Assembly (NCBI GenBank): GCA_963735455.1
Contig: CAVTKZ010000002.1
Coordinates: 62,001 to 126,000, forward strand
DNA from: Palsa-1033 sp963735455
GTDB taxonomy: Bacteria > Chloroflexota > Limnocylindria > Limnocylindrales > CSP1-4
DNA length: 64,000 nt
Reading direction: 5' to 3'
Shown: piece after piece, positions 50,980 to 61,219 of the stretch
Layout of the letters: each line of letters starts with the position of its first letter
How positions within the stretch are numbered: the first letter of the stretch is position 1
The notes under the pieces: generated by a model
Seen by the model: only the letters and a program-made list of their open reading frames with translations
Database searches by the model: none
Told to the model about the DNA's origin: nothing
Program-made: the position numbers and the translations under genes

Positions 50980-52916
50980 GCCGACACGATACCCGCCCGG
51001 ACGGCGCTCTCGATCGCCGACGACGCCGTCTGGCCCAGGCCGCAGATCGAGGCGTCGCGCATCGCCTGGCCGATCTCGCGCGAGGAGGCGCAGCTCGTCG
51101 GCCCGGCGTCCGTTCGGGGCGCCGGCCGCGAGGCGGGCCAGGAGCTCCTCCTGGCGGACGGTGCCGACCCGGCAGGGGACGCACTGGCCGCACGACTCGT
51201 CGCGGAAGAAGGCCGCGATCCGGCGCAGGATGCCGGCCAGGTCAGCGGTCTGGTCGAAGACCATCACCACGCCCGAGCCGAGGGTCGCGCCGATCGCCCG
51301 GGTGCCCTCGAAGGTCAGCGGCGTGTCGAGCGCCTCCGGGCCGACGAAGACGCCCGGCCGCACCGCCCAGCAGGATCGCCCGGATCGCCTGCTCGGGCCG
51401 ACACCCGGGCCGCCGGGACGCCGCCGGCCAGCTCGAGCAGGGCCCGCAGGGTCGTCCCGAACGGGACCTCGTAGATCCCCGGCCGCGCCGACGTGGCCGG
51501 AGACGCAGAAGAGCTTCGGGCCGGTCGAGCCCTCGGTCCCGATCGCGGCGTAGGCCGCCCCGCCCTCGCGCAGGATCAGCGGGCACGTTGACCAGCGTCT
51601 CGACGTTGTTGACCGCGGTCGGCTTGCCGAACAGGCCGACCTCGACCGGGAACGGCGGCTTGTTGCGCGGCTCGCCGCGCTTGCCCTCGATCGAGTTGAA
51701 GAGGGCCGTCTCCTCGCCGCAGATGTAGGCGCCGGCGCCGCGCCGGAGCTCGATGTCGAAGGCGAAGCCCGAGCCCAGGATGTCCGGGCCGAGCAGGCCG
51801 GCGGCCCGCGCCTGGCGATCGCGTCGCGCAGGCGGTCGGCGGCCAGCGGGTACTCGCCGCGCAGGTAGAGATAGCCGCGGCTGGCGCCCGTGGCGAAGGC
51901 CTCGATCGTCATCGCCTCGATCACGGCGAACGGGTCGCCCTCCATCAGGACGCGGTCCTTGAACGTGCCCGGCTCGGACTCGTCGGCGTTGCACACGAGG
52001 TAGTGGGGCTCGCGCCGCGCCTTGGCGGCCCACCGCGGCCCACTTGCGGCCGGTCGGGAACGCCGCGCCGCCCCGGCCGACCAGCTTCGAGGCGGTCACC
52101 TCGTCGATGACGCGCCTCGGGGCCCAGCTCGATCGCCCGGGCCAGGGCCGCGTAGCCGCCGCCGCCCGGTAGGCGTCGAGCGAGGTCGGATCGACGACGC
52201 CGACGCGGGCCAGCAGGCGCAGCCCCGGGTCGCCGGCCTGGGGGACCGAGACCCGGGCGGCCGCCAGGCGCTCCTCGGCCGACTGGCTTGGGCGCTGGCC
52301 CGCCTCGGGGCTCGATCCAACGCCGATCGGACGTCCGGCGGCTGCCTCGCTGAGCCGGGCGCTGATCCCGACGGCGTCGATCGGCGCGACCGCGACCTGC
52401 TGCGGGCGATCGCCGGCGATCGTGAACAGGGCCGCGGGCGCCCGCTCGCACAGGCCGAGGCAGGGGCTGCGCAGCCAGGTCGTCGTGCCGTCGGCGGCCG
52501 GCTCGCCGGCCGGGCCGAGCGCTCGCGCCAGGGCGGCGCAAGTCTCCTCGGCGCCGGCCAGCCGGCAGGCGATGTCGTCGCAGACGTGGGCCACGATCGG
52601 CGCGCCGTTCGCGGGTCGCGAGCAGGGCGTAGAAGGTGGCGACGCCGTAGGCCTCGGCCGGCGGCACGGTCAGCCGGCGGCAGATGTAGCCAGAGGGCCG
52701 GCTGGCTGATCCAGCCGATCCGGTCCTGGACGGCGTGGAGCGCCGGCAGCAGGAGATCGCGTCGGCTCGGGCCGCATGGCCGCCGTGGGCCGAGTGGCCG
52801 TCGGTGGTCGAGTCCCGGCCGCCCCCGGCCCAGCCGGAGGTCGGCGGGCCGAGGAGGGCGTCGACGGCGGCCCGCTCGGCGGGGGTCGCCAGCGGCGCGA
52901 TGACGTGAATGTCCAT
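50976..52916 (-). CDS. NuoE-NuoF fused NADH-binding subunit of formate dehydrogenase (many frameshifts)
   Basis: About 640 residues. The N-terminal part is a NuoE-type thioredoxin fold with [2Fe-2S] cysteines (AHVCDDIACRLAG and SPCLGLCERAP); the C-terminal part is NuoF: KLVGRGGAAFPTGRKW, LVCNADESEPGTFKDR, GAYICGEETALFNSIEGKRG, VNNVETL and the [4Fe-4S] motif DESCGQCVPCRVGT. No stop separates the parts, so this is a fusion like HoxF/FdsB. The signal passes through at least six frame changes, read here as base errors. It ends MRDASICGLGQTASS ... GIVSA, overlapping the NuoG-like start (ATGA). It binds FMN and NAD. Confidence 0.85.
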
Positions 52917-52923
52917 CGATTCC

Positions 52924-52929
52924 AGTGTA
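52924..52929 (-). promoter_or_regulatory. Possible leaderless -10 box TACACT before the NuoEF gene
   Basis: On the minus strand TACACT lies 7 nt before the ATG at 52916. This would allow separate expression of NuoEF and NuoG-like genes inside the operon. Confidence 0.4.
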
Positions 52930-52964
52930 GCGAGCGAGGCCTGGAGGTCCATCGGCCCGAGTGG

Positions 52965-54925
52965 CTAGCCGCAGCCTAGGCTCGGCGATGGCGGCGGCCG
53001 TCGCCGGCGTTGGCGCCCCGAGCTTCTCGATCCGGATGGCGGTGGCCTTGAATTCGGCCGTGCCCGACTTCGGGTCCGTGGCGTCGATCGTCAGGAGGTT
53101 GGTCGCGACGTCGTCCTGGAAGTGGAGGGTCATGAAGGTCAGGCCCGGGCCGGAGCGAGTCGTCGATCCGGACCGGCACCTCGATCTGGCCGCGGCGCGA
53201 GATGACGCGCACGCGCTCGCCCTCGTCGAGGCCGAGCCGGCGACGTCCTCGGGCGAGATGTCGAGCGACTCGCCGCGGCGCAGCGGCGAGCGGTAGCCGC
53301 CGGTCTGGACGCCGGTGTTGTACGAGTCGAGCCGGCGCCCGGTGGTCAGCCGGACCGGGAAGTCGGCGTCGAGGCGATCGACCGGCGGGTCGTGGTCGAC
53401 CGGCACGAACGGCGCGCGCATCCCGGGCACCGGGTCCTCCCAGAGCCGGGAGTGGAGGAACAGCTCGCCCGGGTGGTTCTCGTCGTAGCACGGCCACTGG
53501 AGGCCGCCCAGCTCCTCGAGGCGCCGGTAGCTCATCCCGGCGATGGACCGGCGAGAGCGGCGCACCTCGTCCCACAGGCCCTCGGGCGTCGGGCTCGCCC
53601 CAGTCGCCGCCCATCCGCCGGGCGAGCTCGAAGACGATGTCGAGGTCGTCGCGCGCCTCGCCCGGCGGGTCGAGGGCGCTTGCCGCACGCGCTGGACCCG
53701 GCGCTCGGAGTTGGTGACCGTGCCCTCGGACTCGCCCCAGGCGGCCGCGGCCGGCAGGACGACGTCGGCCAGCTCGGCGGTCCGGTCAGGAAGATGTCCT
53801 GGACGACCATGAAGTCGAGGTTCGTGAGGAGGTGGATCGCCCGCTTCTGGTCGGCCTCCGACTGGACCGGGTTCTCGCCGATCACGTAGAGCGCTGGTCA
53901 GGTCGCCGCGCTCCATCGCGTCGAACATGCCCGACAGGTGCCAGCCGCGCTTGGGCGGGACCTTGACCCCCCACAGCGGCGTCGAACTTGGCCCGCAGCT
54001 CGTCGTTCTCGACGTGCTGGAAGCCGGGCAGCCGGTCGGGCAGGGCGCCCATGTCGCCGCCGCCCTGGACGTTGTTCTGGCCGCGCAGCGGATTGACGCC
54101 GCTGCCGTAGCGGCCGACGTGGCCGGTCAGCAGGACGAGCGAGATCAGGGCCAGGACGTTGTCGACGGCGTTGTGGTGCTCGGTGATCCCCAGCGTCCAG
54201 CAGATCATCGCCCGGTCGGCCGTGGCGAAGGCGTGGGCCAGCTCGCGGATCATCGCCGCCGGGACGCCGGTCTCGCGCTCGGCGTAGTCGAGCGTGTACG
54301 GCTCGACCTTGGCCCGGTAGTCCTCGATCCCGCTCGTGGCCCGGGCGATGAACGCCTTGTTCTCGAGGCCGGCGGCGATGATCTCCCGGCCGATGGCGTT
54401 GGCCAGGGCGATGTCCGAGCCGACGTCGAGGCCCAGCCAGCCGTCCGCCCACTCGGCCGAGCTCGTCCGGCGCGGGTCGACCGTGTACAGCCGGGCGCCG
54501 TTGTTGACGCCCTTGAGCAGGTGGTGGAAGAAGATCGGATGCGTCTCGCGGGCGTTCGAGCCCCACAGGATCACGAGGTTCGTGTCCTCGATCTCCCGGT
54601 ATGAGCTTGTGCCGCCACCGGCACCGAAGACGGTCGCCAGACCGGCGACGCTCGGAGCGTGTCACGTCCGGTTGCAGCTGTCGATGTTGTTGCTGCCCAG
54701 GATCGCCCGGCTGAACTTCTGGGCGGCGAAGTTCAGCTCGTTGGTCGCCTTCGAGCAGCTGAACGTCCCGAACGTGGTCGGGCCGTGGGCCGCGCCCGCC
54801 CGGCGGAAGCCGTCGACGGTCCGCTCGAGCGCCTCGTCCCAGGTCGCCGGCCGGAACGGCGCGCCGTCGCGCTTGTCACCGTCGCGGACGAGCGGGGTCA
54901 TCAGTCGGGTGTATGGCCTGGCCAT
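52965..54925 (-). CDS. fdhA: Selenocysteine formate dehydrogenase catalytic subunit, lacking its own N-terminal [4Fe-4S] domain (several frameshifts)
   Basis: About 650 residues, oxidising formate to CO2 at a bis-molybdopterin site. It starts MARPYTRLMTPLVRDGDKRDG, i.e. just after the point where the [4Fe-4S] domain of other FdhA proteins ends; AGGAGG lies 6 nt upstream. Residue 88 is encoded by TGA (54664-54662) in the context NIDSCNRT-U-HAPSVAGLATVFG. Further motifs: LVILWGSNARETHPI, YTVDPRRTSSAEWAD, ITEHHNAVDNV, GVNPLRGQNNVQGGGDMGALP, the C-terminal beta-barrel FPVRLTTGRRLDSYNTG and LTFMTLHFQDDVATNLLT. At least five frame changes occur after residue ~320, and the exact stop is unclear; a TAG at 52965-52967 in one frame is a candidate. 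Confidence 0.9.
54633..54664 (-). promoter_or_regulatory. Selenocysteine UGA codon with bacterial SECIS hairpin
   Basis: TGA at 54664-54662, followed after 12 nt by a perfect 6-bp stem GTCGCC (54649-54644)/GGCGAC (54638-54633) with loop GGTCT (54643-54639). The GGUC apical loop and the 18-nt distance from UGA to the loop are what SelB recognises in bacterial fdh mRNAs, as I recall for E. coli fdhF. Confidence 0.92.
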
Positions 54926-55014
54926 CGAGAACCTCCTGGTTCGAGATCGGTTCGAATCCGGATCATGGCACGTCGTGCGGCTGGGCGGCCAGTTCTGGCT
55001 GCTCGCAGCGGCCG

Positions 55015-56089
55015 CTACGGAGCCAGTGCCACTCCAGGCTCGGCGCCAGCGCCGCTGAGCGCCTCGACCCGGCCGACGCGCCAGTGCGACACGCCGGCGG
55101 CAGACAGCGCGGCCTCGACCGGCGCCGACCTGCCCGGGCTCGATCGCGGCGAGCAGGCCGCCCGATGTCTGCGGATCGTGGGCCAGGGTCTGCAGCTCCG
55201 TCGGCACGGCCGGATCCAGCTCGAACGCGCCGGCCACGAAGCGCCGGTTGTGGCCGCCACCGCCGGTCTCGACGCCGGCCCGGGCGAGGTCCAGCGCCCC
55301 ATCGAGCGCAGGCAGCGCGGCGGCCGAGAAGACGAAGCGGGTACCCGAGCCGCGGGCCATCTCCAGGCCGTGGCCGAGCAGCCCGAAGCCGGTCACGTCG
55401 GTCGCGCCGCGGACGCCCTGGGCGACGAGCACCTCGGCGGCGGCCCGGTTCAGCGAGCGCATCCCATCGATCGCCGCCGAGAGCGCCGCGTCGTCGGCGG
55501 CCGGCTGGCCCTGGCGCTGGCCGCTCACCAGCAGGCCGGTGCCCAGCGGCTTCGTGAGGAGCAGGACGTCGCCCGGCCGCGCCCCGCCCTTGCGCAACAG
55601 GTGATCGGGATGGGCAACGCCGATCACGGCCAGGCCGTACTTCGGCTCGGCGTCGCGAATCGTGTGGCCGCCGGCCAGCGTCCCGCCGGCCTCGCGGACC
55701 TTGCTGCTGGCGCCGGCCAGGATCTCGGTCAGCACGTGCTGGGGCAGCTCCTCCGGGAAGGCCGCGATCGACAGCGCAAACAGGACCCGGCCGCCCATCG
55801 CGAAGACATCCGACAGGGCGTTGGCGGCGGCGATCTCGCCGAATGTCGTCGGGTCGTCGACGAGGGGCGGGAAGAAGTCGAGGGTGCCGATGATCGCCAG
55901 CTCGGGCGCCACGAGATAGACCGCGGCGTCGTCGGGCGGATTCAGGCCGGCGATCAGCTCCGCCGGGGCGTCCTCGGCGCCGAGCTGGGCGAGCGCCTCG
56001 GCCAGGACGTCGGCGCCGAGCTTGGCCGCGCAGCCGCCCGAGGTCGTCAGCGAGGTGAGCGACGGGCTGTCGAGAAAGCGCAGGTTCAT
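55015..56089 (-). CDS. selD: Selenophosphate synthetase SelD (one frameshift)
   Basis: Makes selenophosphate from selenide and ATP, the Se donor for tRNA-Sec. N-terminal motif TTSGGCAAKLGADVL has Cys as the catalytic residue (Cys in place of selenocysteine). Other motifs: DDAAVYLV, FGEIAAANALSDVFAMGG, GGTLAGGHTIRDAEPKYGL, LTKPLGTGLL, GATDVTGFGLLGHGLEMA and AHDPQTSGGLL. The frame changes near 55130 and the last ~45 residues follow in the next frame. It has a leaderless promoter facing the hydrolase gene. Confidence 0.95.
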
Positions 56090-56095
56090 GTGTCG

Positions 56096-56101
56096 ATGAT
56101 A
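56096..56101 (-). promoter_or_regulatory. -10 box TATCAT of selD, probably leaderless
   Basis: On the minus strand TATCAT lies exactly 6 nt before the selD ATG (56089). Only 36 bases separate it from the divergent hydrolase start, so two back-to-back promoters share this gap. Confidence 0.65.
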
Positions 56102-56113
56102 CGGAGCCGCCGG

Positions 56114-56119
56114 TAGACT
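56114..56119 (+). promoter_or_regulatory. -10 box TAGACT, probably leaderless
   Basis: TAGACT, 6 nt, then ATG at 56126. Confidence 0.65.
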
Positions 56120-56125
56120 CAGGGC

Positions 56126-57004
56126 ATGCCGACCGACCTGCGGGCCAAGACCGGCCTGGCCTACGACGACCTCGCGCCTGCCGAGCGGGCAGACCCTGCC
56201 CAGGGCGACGCTCCCAGGACGGACCCAATGCCCGTGGTCCTCGTCCATGCCGGGATCTGCGACCGCCGGATGTGGAACCCGCAGATCCCGATGCTGAGCG
56301 CCAGGCGGCGGGTGATCCGGCTCGACCTGCGCGGCTTCGGGGCGTCGGATCGCAAGCCGTCGTCGGCCCTCTCCCATCACGCCGAGGTCGCCGCGCTCCT
56401 CGAGGAGCTCGAGATCGAGCGCGCCCACCTGGTCGGCGTGTCGATGGGCGCCGGGGTGGTCGCCGAGGTTGCGGTCGCCCAGCCCCAGCTCGTCCGATCG
56501 CTCCTGCTGGTCGCGCCGAGCGGCTCGCTGCGGACCGAGGTGACGGCCGATATCGAGGCGTTCTGGGAGGCCGAGGAGGAGGCCCTGGCCGAGGAGGACC
56601 TCGACGGTGCGGTCGAGGCCAACCTGGAGACCTGGGTCGACGGGCCGGGCCAGCCCTCGGACCGGGTCCCGGCTGCGGTGCGGACGTTCGTCGGGCAGAT
56701 GCAGCTGAAGGCGTTCGAGAACGTCGACGGCTGGGACGAGGAAGACCTCGAAGACCAGGGCCTCCAGCCGCCGATCGGCTCGCGGGCGGGCGAGATCGCG
56801 GTCCCCACCCGGATCCTGGTCGGCGACCTCGACGTGGCCGCCGTTGGCCGGACCGCCGCGCGACTGGCCGAGGAGATCAAGGGCGCCTCCCTCGTCCGCT
56901 GGCCGGACGTGGCCCACCTGCCCTCGCTCGAGCGGCCGGACGACTTCAGCCGCCTCGCCCTGGACTGGTTCGCCGAGGTCGAGGGCCTGGCCAAGCCGGC
57001 CTGA
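56126..57004 (+). CDS. Alpha/beta-hydrolase
   Basis: A 292-residue hydrolase: oxyanion-strand VVLVHAGICDRRMWNPQIPML, LDLRGFGASDRKP, nucleophile elbow LVGVSMGAGVVAEVA (GxSxG), acid residue in TRILVGDLDVAAVG and catalytic His in WPDVAHLPSLERPDDF. The substrate is unknown; enol-lactonase/haloperoxidase-like members have this layout. It stands between selD and tRNA-Sec but has no obvious selenium role. Confidence 0.88.
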   Translation: MPTDLRAKTGLAYDDLAPAERADPAQGDAPRTDPMPVVLVHAGICDRRMWNPQIPMLSARRRVIRLDLRGFGASDRKPSSALSHHAEVAALLEELEIERAHLVGVSMGAGVVAEVAVAQPQLVRSLLLVAPSGSLRTEVTADIEAFWEAEEEALAEEDLDGAVEANLETWVDGPGQPSDRVPAAVRTFVGQMQLKAFENVDGWDEEDLEDQGLQPPIGSRAGEIAVPTRILVGDLDVAAVGRTAARLAEEIKGASLVRWPDVAHLPSLERPDDFSRLALDWFAEVEGLAKPA

Positions 57005-57056
57005 CAGGGCGCCCGGCCCTGCTCCCTGATCGCGGGGCCTATCCTCTGGCAATCTT

Positions 57057-57153
57057 GGGAGCGGAGGGGTCCCGGTGGGTCCCCCGGTCTTCAAAACCGG
57101 TGGCGCCACGCTCCGCGTGACGCGGTGGGTTCGACTCCCACGCGCTCCCGCCA
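57057..57153 (+). tRNA. selC: tRNA-Sec (UCA anticodon), CCA encoded
   Basis: Acceptor stem GGGAGCG (57057-57063) pairs with CGCTCCC (57143-57149), discriminator G at 57150, encoded CCA 57151-57153. Anticodon stem CCGGT/ACCGG encloses loop CTTCAAA with anticodon TCA at 57091-57093. A long variable arm (57101-57124) and T-loop GGTTCGACTCC follow. The ~94-nt body and the extended acceptor/T domain are typical of tRNA-Sec. It is 22 nt upstream of selA, so probably cotranscribed with it. Confidence 0.95.
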
Positions 57154-57175
57154 CGGCTCGCAGCAGGAGGTCCGG

Positions 57176-58560
57176 ATGGCTCGTCCCGAGGCGCCTCGGC
57201 CGCCCTCGGTTGGGCGCCTGCTCGCCGCGGTCCGGCCGCGCCCGGGCGACGAGCGTGACCACGCCGCGCTCCTTGGGGCGGCACGGGCCGCGATCGCCGA
57301 CGAGCGAATCCGGATCGCCTCAGGCGAGGGACCCCGGGAGCTGGTGGCGCTGGCCGAGGACATCGTCGATCGGCTCGATGGCCTAACGATGTCGCCTGCG
57401 TCCGGCCTGACCCGGGTGATCAACGCGACCGGGGTGATCCTCCACACGAACCTCGGCCGAGCGGCCTGGCCGGCAGCCGCGATCGAGGCGGCTGCGGCGG
57501 CCGCGGCCGGGTACTCGCTGCTCGAGCTCGACCGTGCCTCCGGCCGGCGGGGGGCGCGCTTCCGGGTGGCGGAGGAGCACCTGATCGCGCTGACCGGGGC
57601 CGAGGACGCGCTGGTCGCCAACAACAACGCGGCGGCGGTCGCCCTGGCCGTCGGCCTGGCCGGCCGCGGCGGCCGCGTGATCGTGTCGCGCGGCGAGCTG
57701 GTCGAGATCGGCGGCGGCGTGCGGATCCCCGAGATCGTCCGGCGCAGCGGCGCCCGGCTGGTCGAGGTGGGCACGACGAATCGGACCCGGGCGGCCGACT
57801 ACGAGGAGGCCCTGGCCGACGGCCGGGCCAAGGTCGTCCTGCGGGTCCATCCCTCGAACTTCGTGATCGCCGGATTCACCGAGACGCCCGACGCCGTCGC
57901 CGTCGCGGCCCTCGCCCATCGCCACGGCGCGATCGTGATCGACGACCTGGGCAGCGGCGCCTTGCTACCGACCGAGCAGTTCGGCCTGGCCCACGAGCCG
58001 CTGCCCGTCGAGCGGCTGGCCGCTGGAGCGGACCTGGTCACGTTCAGCGGCGACAAGCTGCTGGGCGGCCCGCAGGCCGGCCTGATCGTCGGCCGGGCGG
58101 ACCTGATCGCCCGTCTTCGGCGCGATCCACTGGCGCGGGCCACCCGGCCCGACAAGACGACGCTGGCCGCCCTTGGGGCGACGCTCGCCCTCTATCGCGC
58201 CGGCCTGGCCCAGCGTGACATCCCGATCTGGCGAATCATCGCCGCCGAGCCGGCCGGCCTGCGGGTGCGCGCGGAGACGATCCGGGCCGGCCTCTCGCTC
58301 GGCGGGCCAGGGCAAGGTCGCCGTGGCCGCCGTCGAATCGACGATCGGCGGCGGCTCGCTGCCCGGCGAGACATTGGCCTCCTTCGGCCTCGCGATCCGG
58401 GCCGGGTCGGCGAACCGGGCGCTGGCCGCGCTGCGCCGGGGCGAGCCCGTGCATCGTCGCCCGGATCGCCGATGGCGCGCTCGTCGTCGACCTGCGCACG
58501 GTCGAGCCGGCCGATGACCCGGCCGTCGGACGGGCGATCGCCGCGCTCGTCGGGACGTGA
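57176..58560 (+). CDS. selA: L-seryl-tRNA(Sec) selenium transferase SelA (frameshifted)
   Basis: Converts Ser-tRNA-Sec to Sec-tRNA-Sec. N-terminal VINATGVILHTNLGRA and then PLP-fold motifs: ALVANNNAAAVALAVGLA, RGELVEIGGGVRIPEI, VGTTNRTRAADYE, HPSNFVIAGFTETP, VIDDLGSGALLPTE, and FSGDKLLGGPQAG with the PLP lysine. Frame changes near 58305 and 58455 move the C-terminus to other frames (VAAVESTIGGGSLPGETL; ARIADGALVVDLRTVEP ... IAALVGT). AGGAGG 5 nt before ATG 57176 fixes the start. Confidence 0.95.
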
Positions 58561-58576
58561 TCCGGGCCGCGTCGCG

Positions 58577-60543
58577 ATGACCGTCGTGATCGGCACCGCC
58601 GGCCACATCGACCACGGCAAGACGGCCCTCCTCCGGGCGCTGACCGGGATCGACGCCGACCGGCTGCCCGAGGAGCGCCGGCGGGGGATGACGATCGACG
58701 TCGGCTACGCCCACCTGCGCCTCGCCGGACGGGACCGACCTCGACTTCGTGGACGTGCCCGGCCACGACCGGCTGATCGGCAACATGCTGGTCGGGGCCG
58801 GCGAGATCGACGCCGTCCTGCTGGTCGTCGCCGCCGACGACGGTCCCCGCGCCCAGACCCTCGAGCATCTCGCCTTGCTCGACGGACTGGGGATCGACAT
58901 GGGCCTCGTCGCCCTGACCAAGGTTGACGCCGTCGAGCCGGAGCGGGTCATCGAGGTCGAAGGCTTGATCAGCGCGCTCCTGCGGGGCACGTCGCTGGCC
59001 GGCTCGCCGATCATCCCCGTCTCAGCGATCGATGGCCGGGGCATGCCCGAGCTGAGCGCCGCCCTGGTCGACCTGCGCGACCGCGTCCTGGCCCGGGCCG
59101 ACGGCGGGCGCCCAGCGGGCCAGCGGCCCGATCGGCCGGTCCGGTTCGCGATCGACCGCTCGTTCGTGATCAAGGGTCGCGGCGCGGTGGTGACCGGCTC
59201 GCTGCGGGGCGGGCGGCTGGAGCGGGGCGCGCTCCTGCGCCTCGTCCCCGGGGATCGCCAGGTCCGGGCCCGCGAGCTGCAGGTCCACGGCAGCGCAGTC
59301 GATGCGCTCGAGGGCGGTGGCCGGGTGGCGATCAACCTGGCCGCGATCGAGGCCGCCGAGCTGCCCCGGGGCGCCGTCCTGACGACCGATCCGGGCGTGG
59401 TGGCAAGCGCGGCCCTGATCGCGATCGTGGGCTCGAGCCGGCCGGGCGAGGGCTCGGCGGGCGTGGACAAGGGCGCATCCTTCCGGCTCCACCTGGGCAC
59501 CGCACAGGTTCAGGCCACGGTCGGCCGGGGTCGGGCCGACCTGGTCGCCCTGCCCGACGGCCGGCAGGTGGCCCGCCTCCGGCTGGGGTCCCCGATCGCG
59601 GTGGCCGCCGGCGATCGCTTCGTCCTGCGCCGGGGCGGGCCGACCGGCACCGTGACCGGCGGGCAGGTCGTGGATCCCGAGCCGCCGGTCGGACCATCGC
59701 GCCGCCGCGTGGCAGCCGACAAGCTCGCCGCCCTGGCCACGACCGAGCCGCTGGCGCAGGCCCGGGCGCTCATCGCCGGTCACGGGGTGATCGATCCCGG
59801 GCGGCTGCCGGCGGACCCGAGCTGCGGCGCCGACGAACGCACCGCCAAAGGCACCGACGGCGAGCTCGGAGCCGTCGCGCTGGGCGGGCTGCTGGTCGCC
59901 GCGCCGATCGCGGCCGCGCTCCAGGCCGAGGCGATCGACGCGGTCGCCGCCCGAGCCGGTGCGGCCAGCGCCGCGGGATTGTCGCTGGCCGAGCTGCGCG
60001 TGCGCCTCGTCCGGCTCCTGCGCCGGCTGGCGACCGTCGACGAGCGGCACGCCGGAGGGATCGTCGACGCGCTCCTGGCCGGGCTCGTCGCGGATCGGCG
60101 CCTCGAACGGGTCGGCGACCGGATCCACGTCCCGGGCCGCAGCGCCGAGCTGCCTCCGACGTTGCTGGCCGCGATGGACCGCCTCGAGCGCTGGCTCGCC
60201 GTGCCGGCTCCGCCGTCGCTGGCCGAGGCGGCCCGGGCGAGCGGCTGCCCACCCGACGGGGTCCGGGCGCTCGAAGCGGCCGGCCGGATCGTCCGCCTCG
60301 ATGGCGACCTGGCCTATGCCGCCGGCACCTACCGCGAGCTGGCCAACGCCGCGCTGGCGATGGCCCGGACCGGCGCCCTGGCCCCGGCGATGTACCGCGA
60401 CGCCACCGGTACGAGCCGCAAGTACGTGCTGGCGATCCTCGAAGACCTCGACCGGCGCGGGATCCTCCAGCGGACGCCGACCGGGCACGTGCCGGGGCCG
60501 CGGGCCGGCGACGGTCGTCGAGATCGGCGGGAGCGGGCGATGA
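58577..60543 (+). CDS. selB: Selenocysteine-specific elongation factor SelB (two frameshifts)
   Basis: GTPase that brings Sec-tRNA-Sec to the ribosome at SECIS-marked UGA codons. G1 GTAGHIDHGKT, switch GMTIDVGYAHLRL, G3 FVDVPGHDRLI (after a frame change near 58735), G4 LTKVDAV; then EF-Tu-like domains and a C-terminal winged-helix part that reads the hairpin (ending LAILEDLDRRGILQRTPTGHVPG). A second frame change near 60500 gives the natural end VVEIGGSGR and stop at 60543, overlapping mobA (ATGA). Confidence 0.95.
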
Positions 60544-61129
60544 CTCGATCGGGGATCGTCCTGGCCGGCGGCGCCTCGCGCCGCTTCGGGGGCGACAAGC
60601 TGGCCGAGCCGATCGACGGCGTCGCCCTCCTCGATCGCTCGATCGAGGCGCTGGCCGGCCTGGTCGACGAGATCATCGTGGTCGTCGCCCCGGACCGGCC
60701 GGCCTCGAGCCCCGACCGGGTCAGAGCTGCCGCCGGCGCCATCCCGTTCCGCGTCGTCGCCGACCCGGAGCCGTTCGGCGGGCCGCTCGTCGGGCTGCGG
60801 ACCGGCCTCCAGGCGGCGCTCGAAGGAGACCGTGATCGTCGTCGGCGGCGACATGCCGTCGATGCGCCCGGCTGTCCTGGAGTTGCTCCTGGCCCAGCCG
60901 CCCGCCGCGCTCGGCGACCAGGCCGGCGTGCTCCGCCCGCTGCCCGTGCAGCCTCGATCGGGCCTCCGCCCTGCTCGCCGCCGAGGCCCTTCTGGCGACC
61001 GGTGAGCGACGCCTTCGGGGGCTGCTGGCGGACCTCGGCACGACGCTCCTGCCCTGGGCCGACTGGCAGGCCCACGACCCCCATGGCCTGACCCTGGTCG
61101 ACATCGACGAGCGCAGCGACCTGCCCTGA
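60540..61129 (+). CDS. mobA: Molybdenum cofactor guanylyltransferase MobA (frameshifted)
   Basis: Attaches GMP to molybdopterin to form the bis-MGD cofactor used by formate dehydrogenase. Nucleotide loop IVLAGGASRRFGGDKLAEPI, DPEPFGGPLVGLRTGL and, after a frame change near 60830, VIVVGGDMPSMRP; the last 30 residues (LRGLLADLGTTLLPWADW ... LVDIDERSDLP) appear in a further frame. It closes the selA-selB-mobA operon, linking selenium and molybdenum maturation. Confidence 0.85.
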
Positions 61130-61189
61130 CCTGCGCGTCTTGACCAACGTGTCCTGCCCCGCTGCCCGGCCTCGCTGCCCCGGACACGG

Positions 61190-61219
61190 CGAGACCCCGG
61201 CCTGGCGGTCGGGGCCTCG
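61190..61219 (+). terminator. Hairpin after mobA, possible terminator
   Basis: CGAG-A-CCCCG (61190-61199) pairs with CGGGG-C-CTCG (61210-61219), one internal mismatch. Purine-rich sequence follows with no T tract, so termination is uncertain. The remaining bases to 61343 hold no gene that I can see. Confidence 0.4.

Noticed and set aside
54662..54664. Interpretation of the fdhA TGA as another base error like its neighbours
   Set aside because: The frame continues unchanged on both sides of TGA, the codon sits at the Sec/Cys position, and the SECIS hairpin and sel genes are present; the errors elsewhere are indels.
54940..54960. tRNA T-arm-like GGTTCGAATCC
   Set aside because: No acceptor or anticodon stem can be built around it; it is the sequence just upstream of the fdhA ribosome site.
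54662..57262. A single 866-residue minus-strand protein
   Set aside because: It is an accidental read-through: an antisense stretch over the hydrolase and tRNA-Sec, then SelD, a wrong-frame tail, then the first 87 residues of FdhA. The real genes have their own starts at 56089 and 54925.
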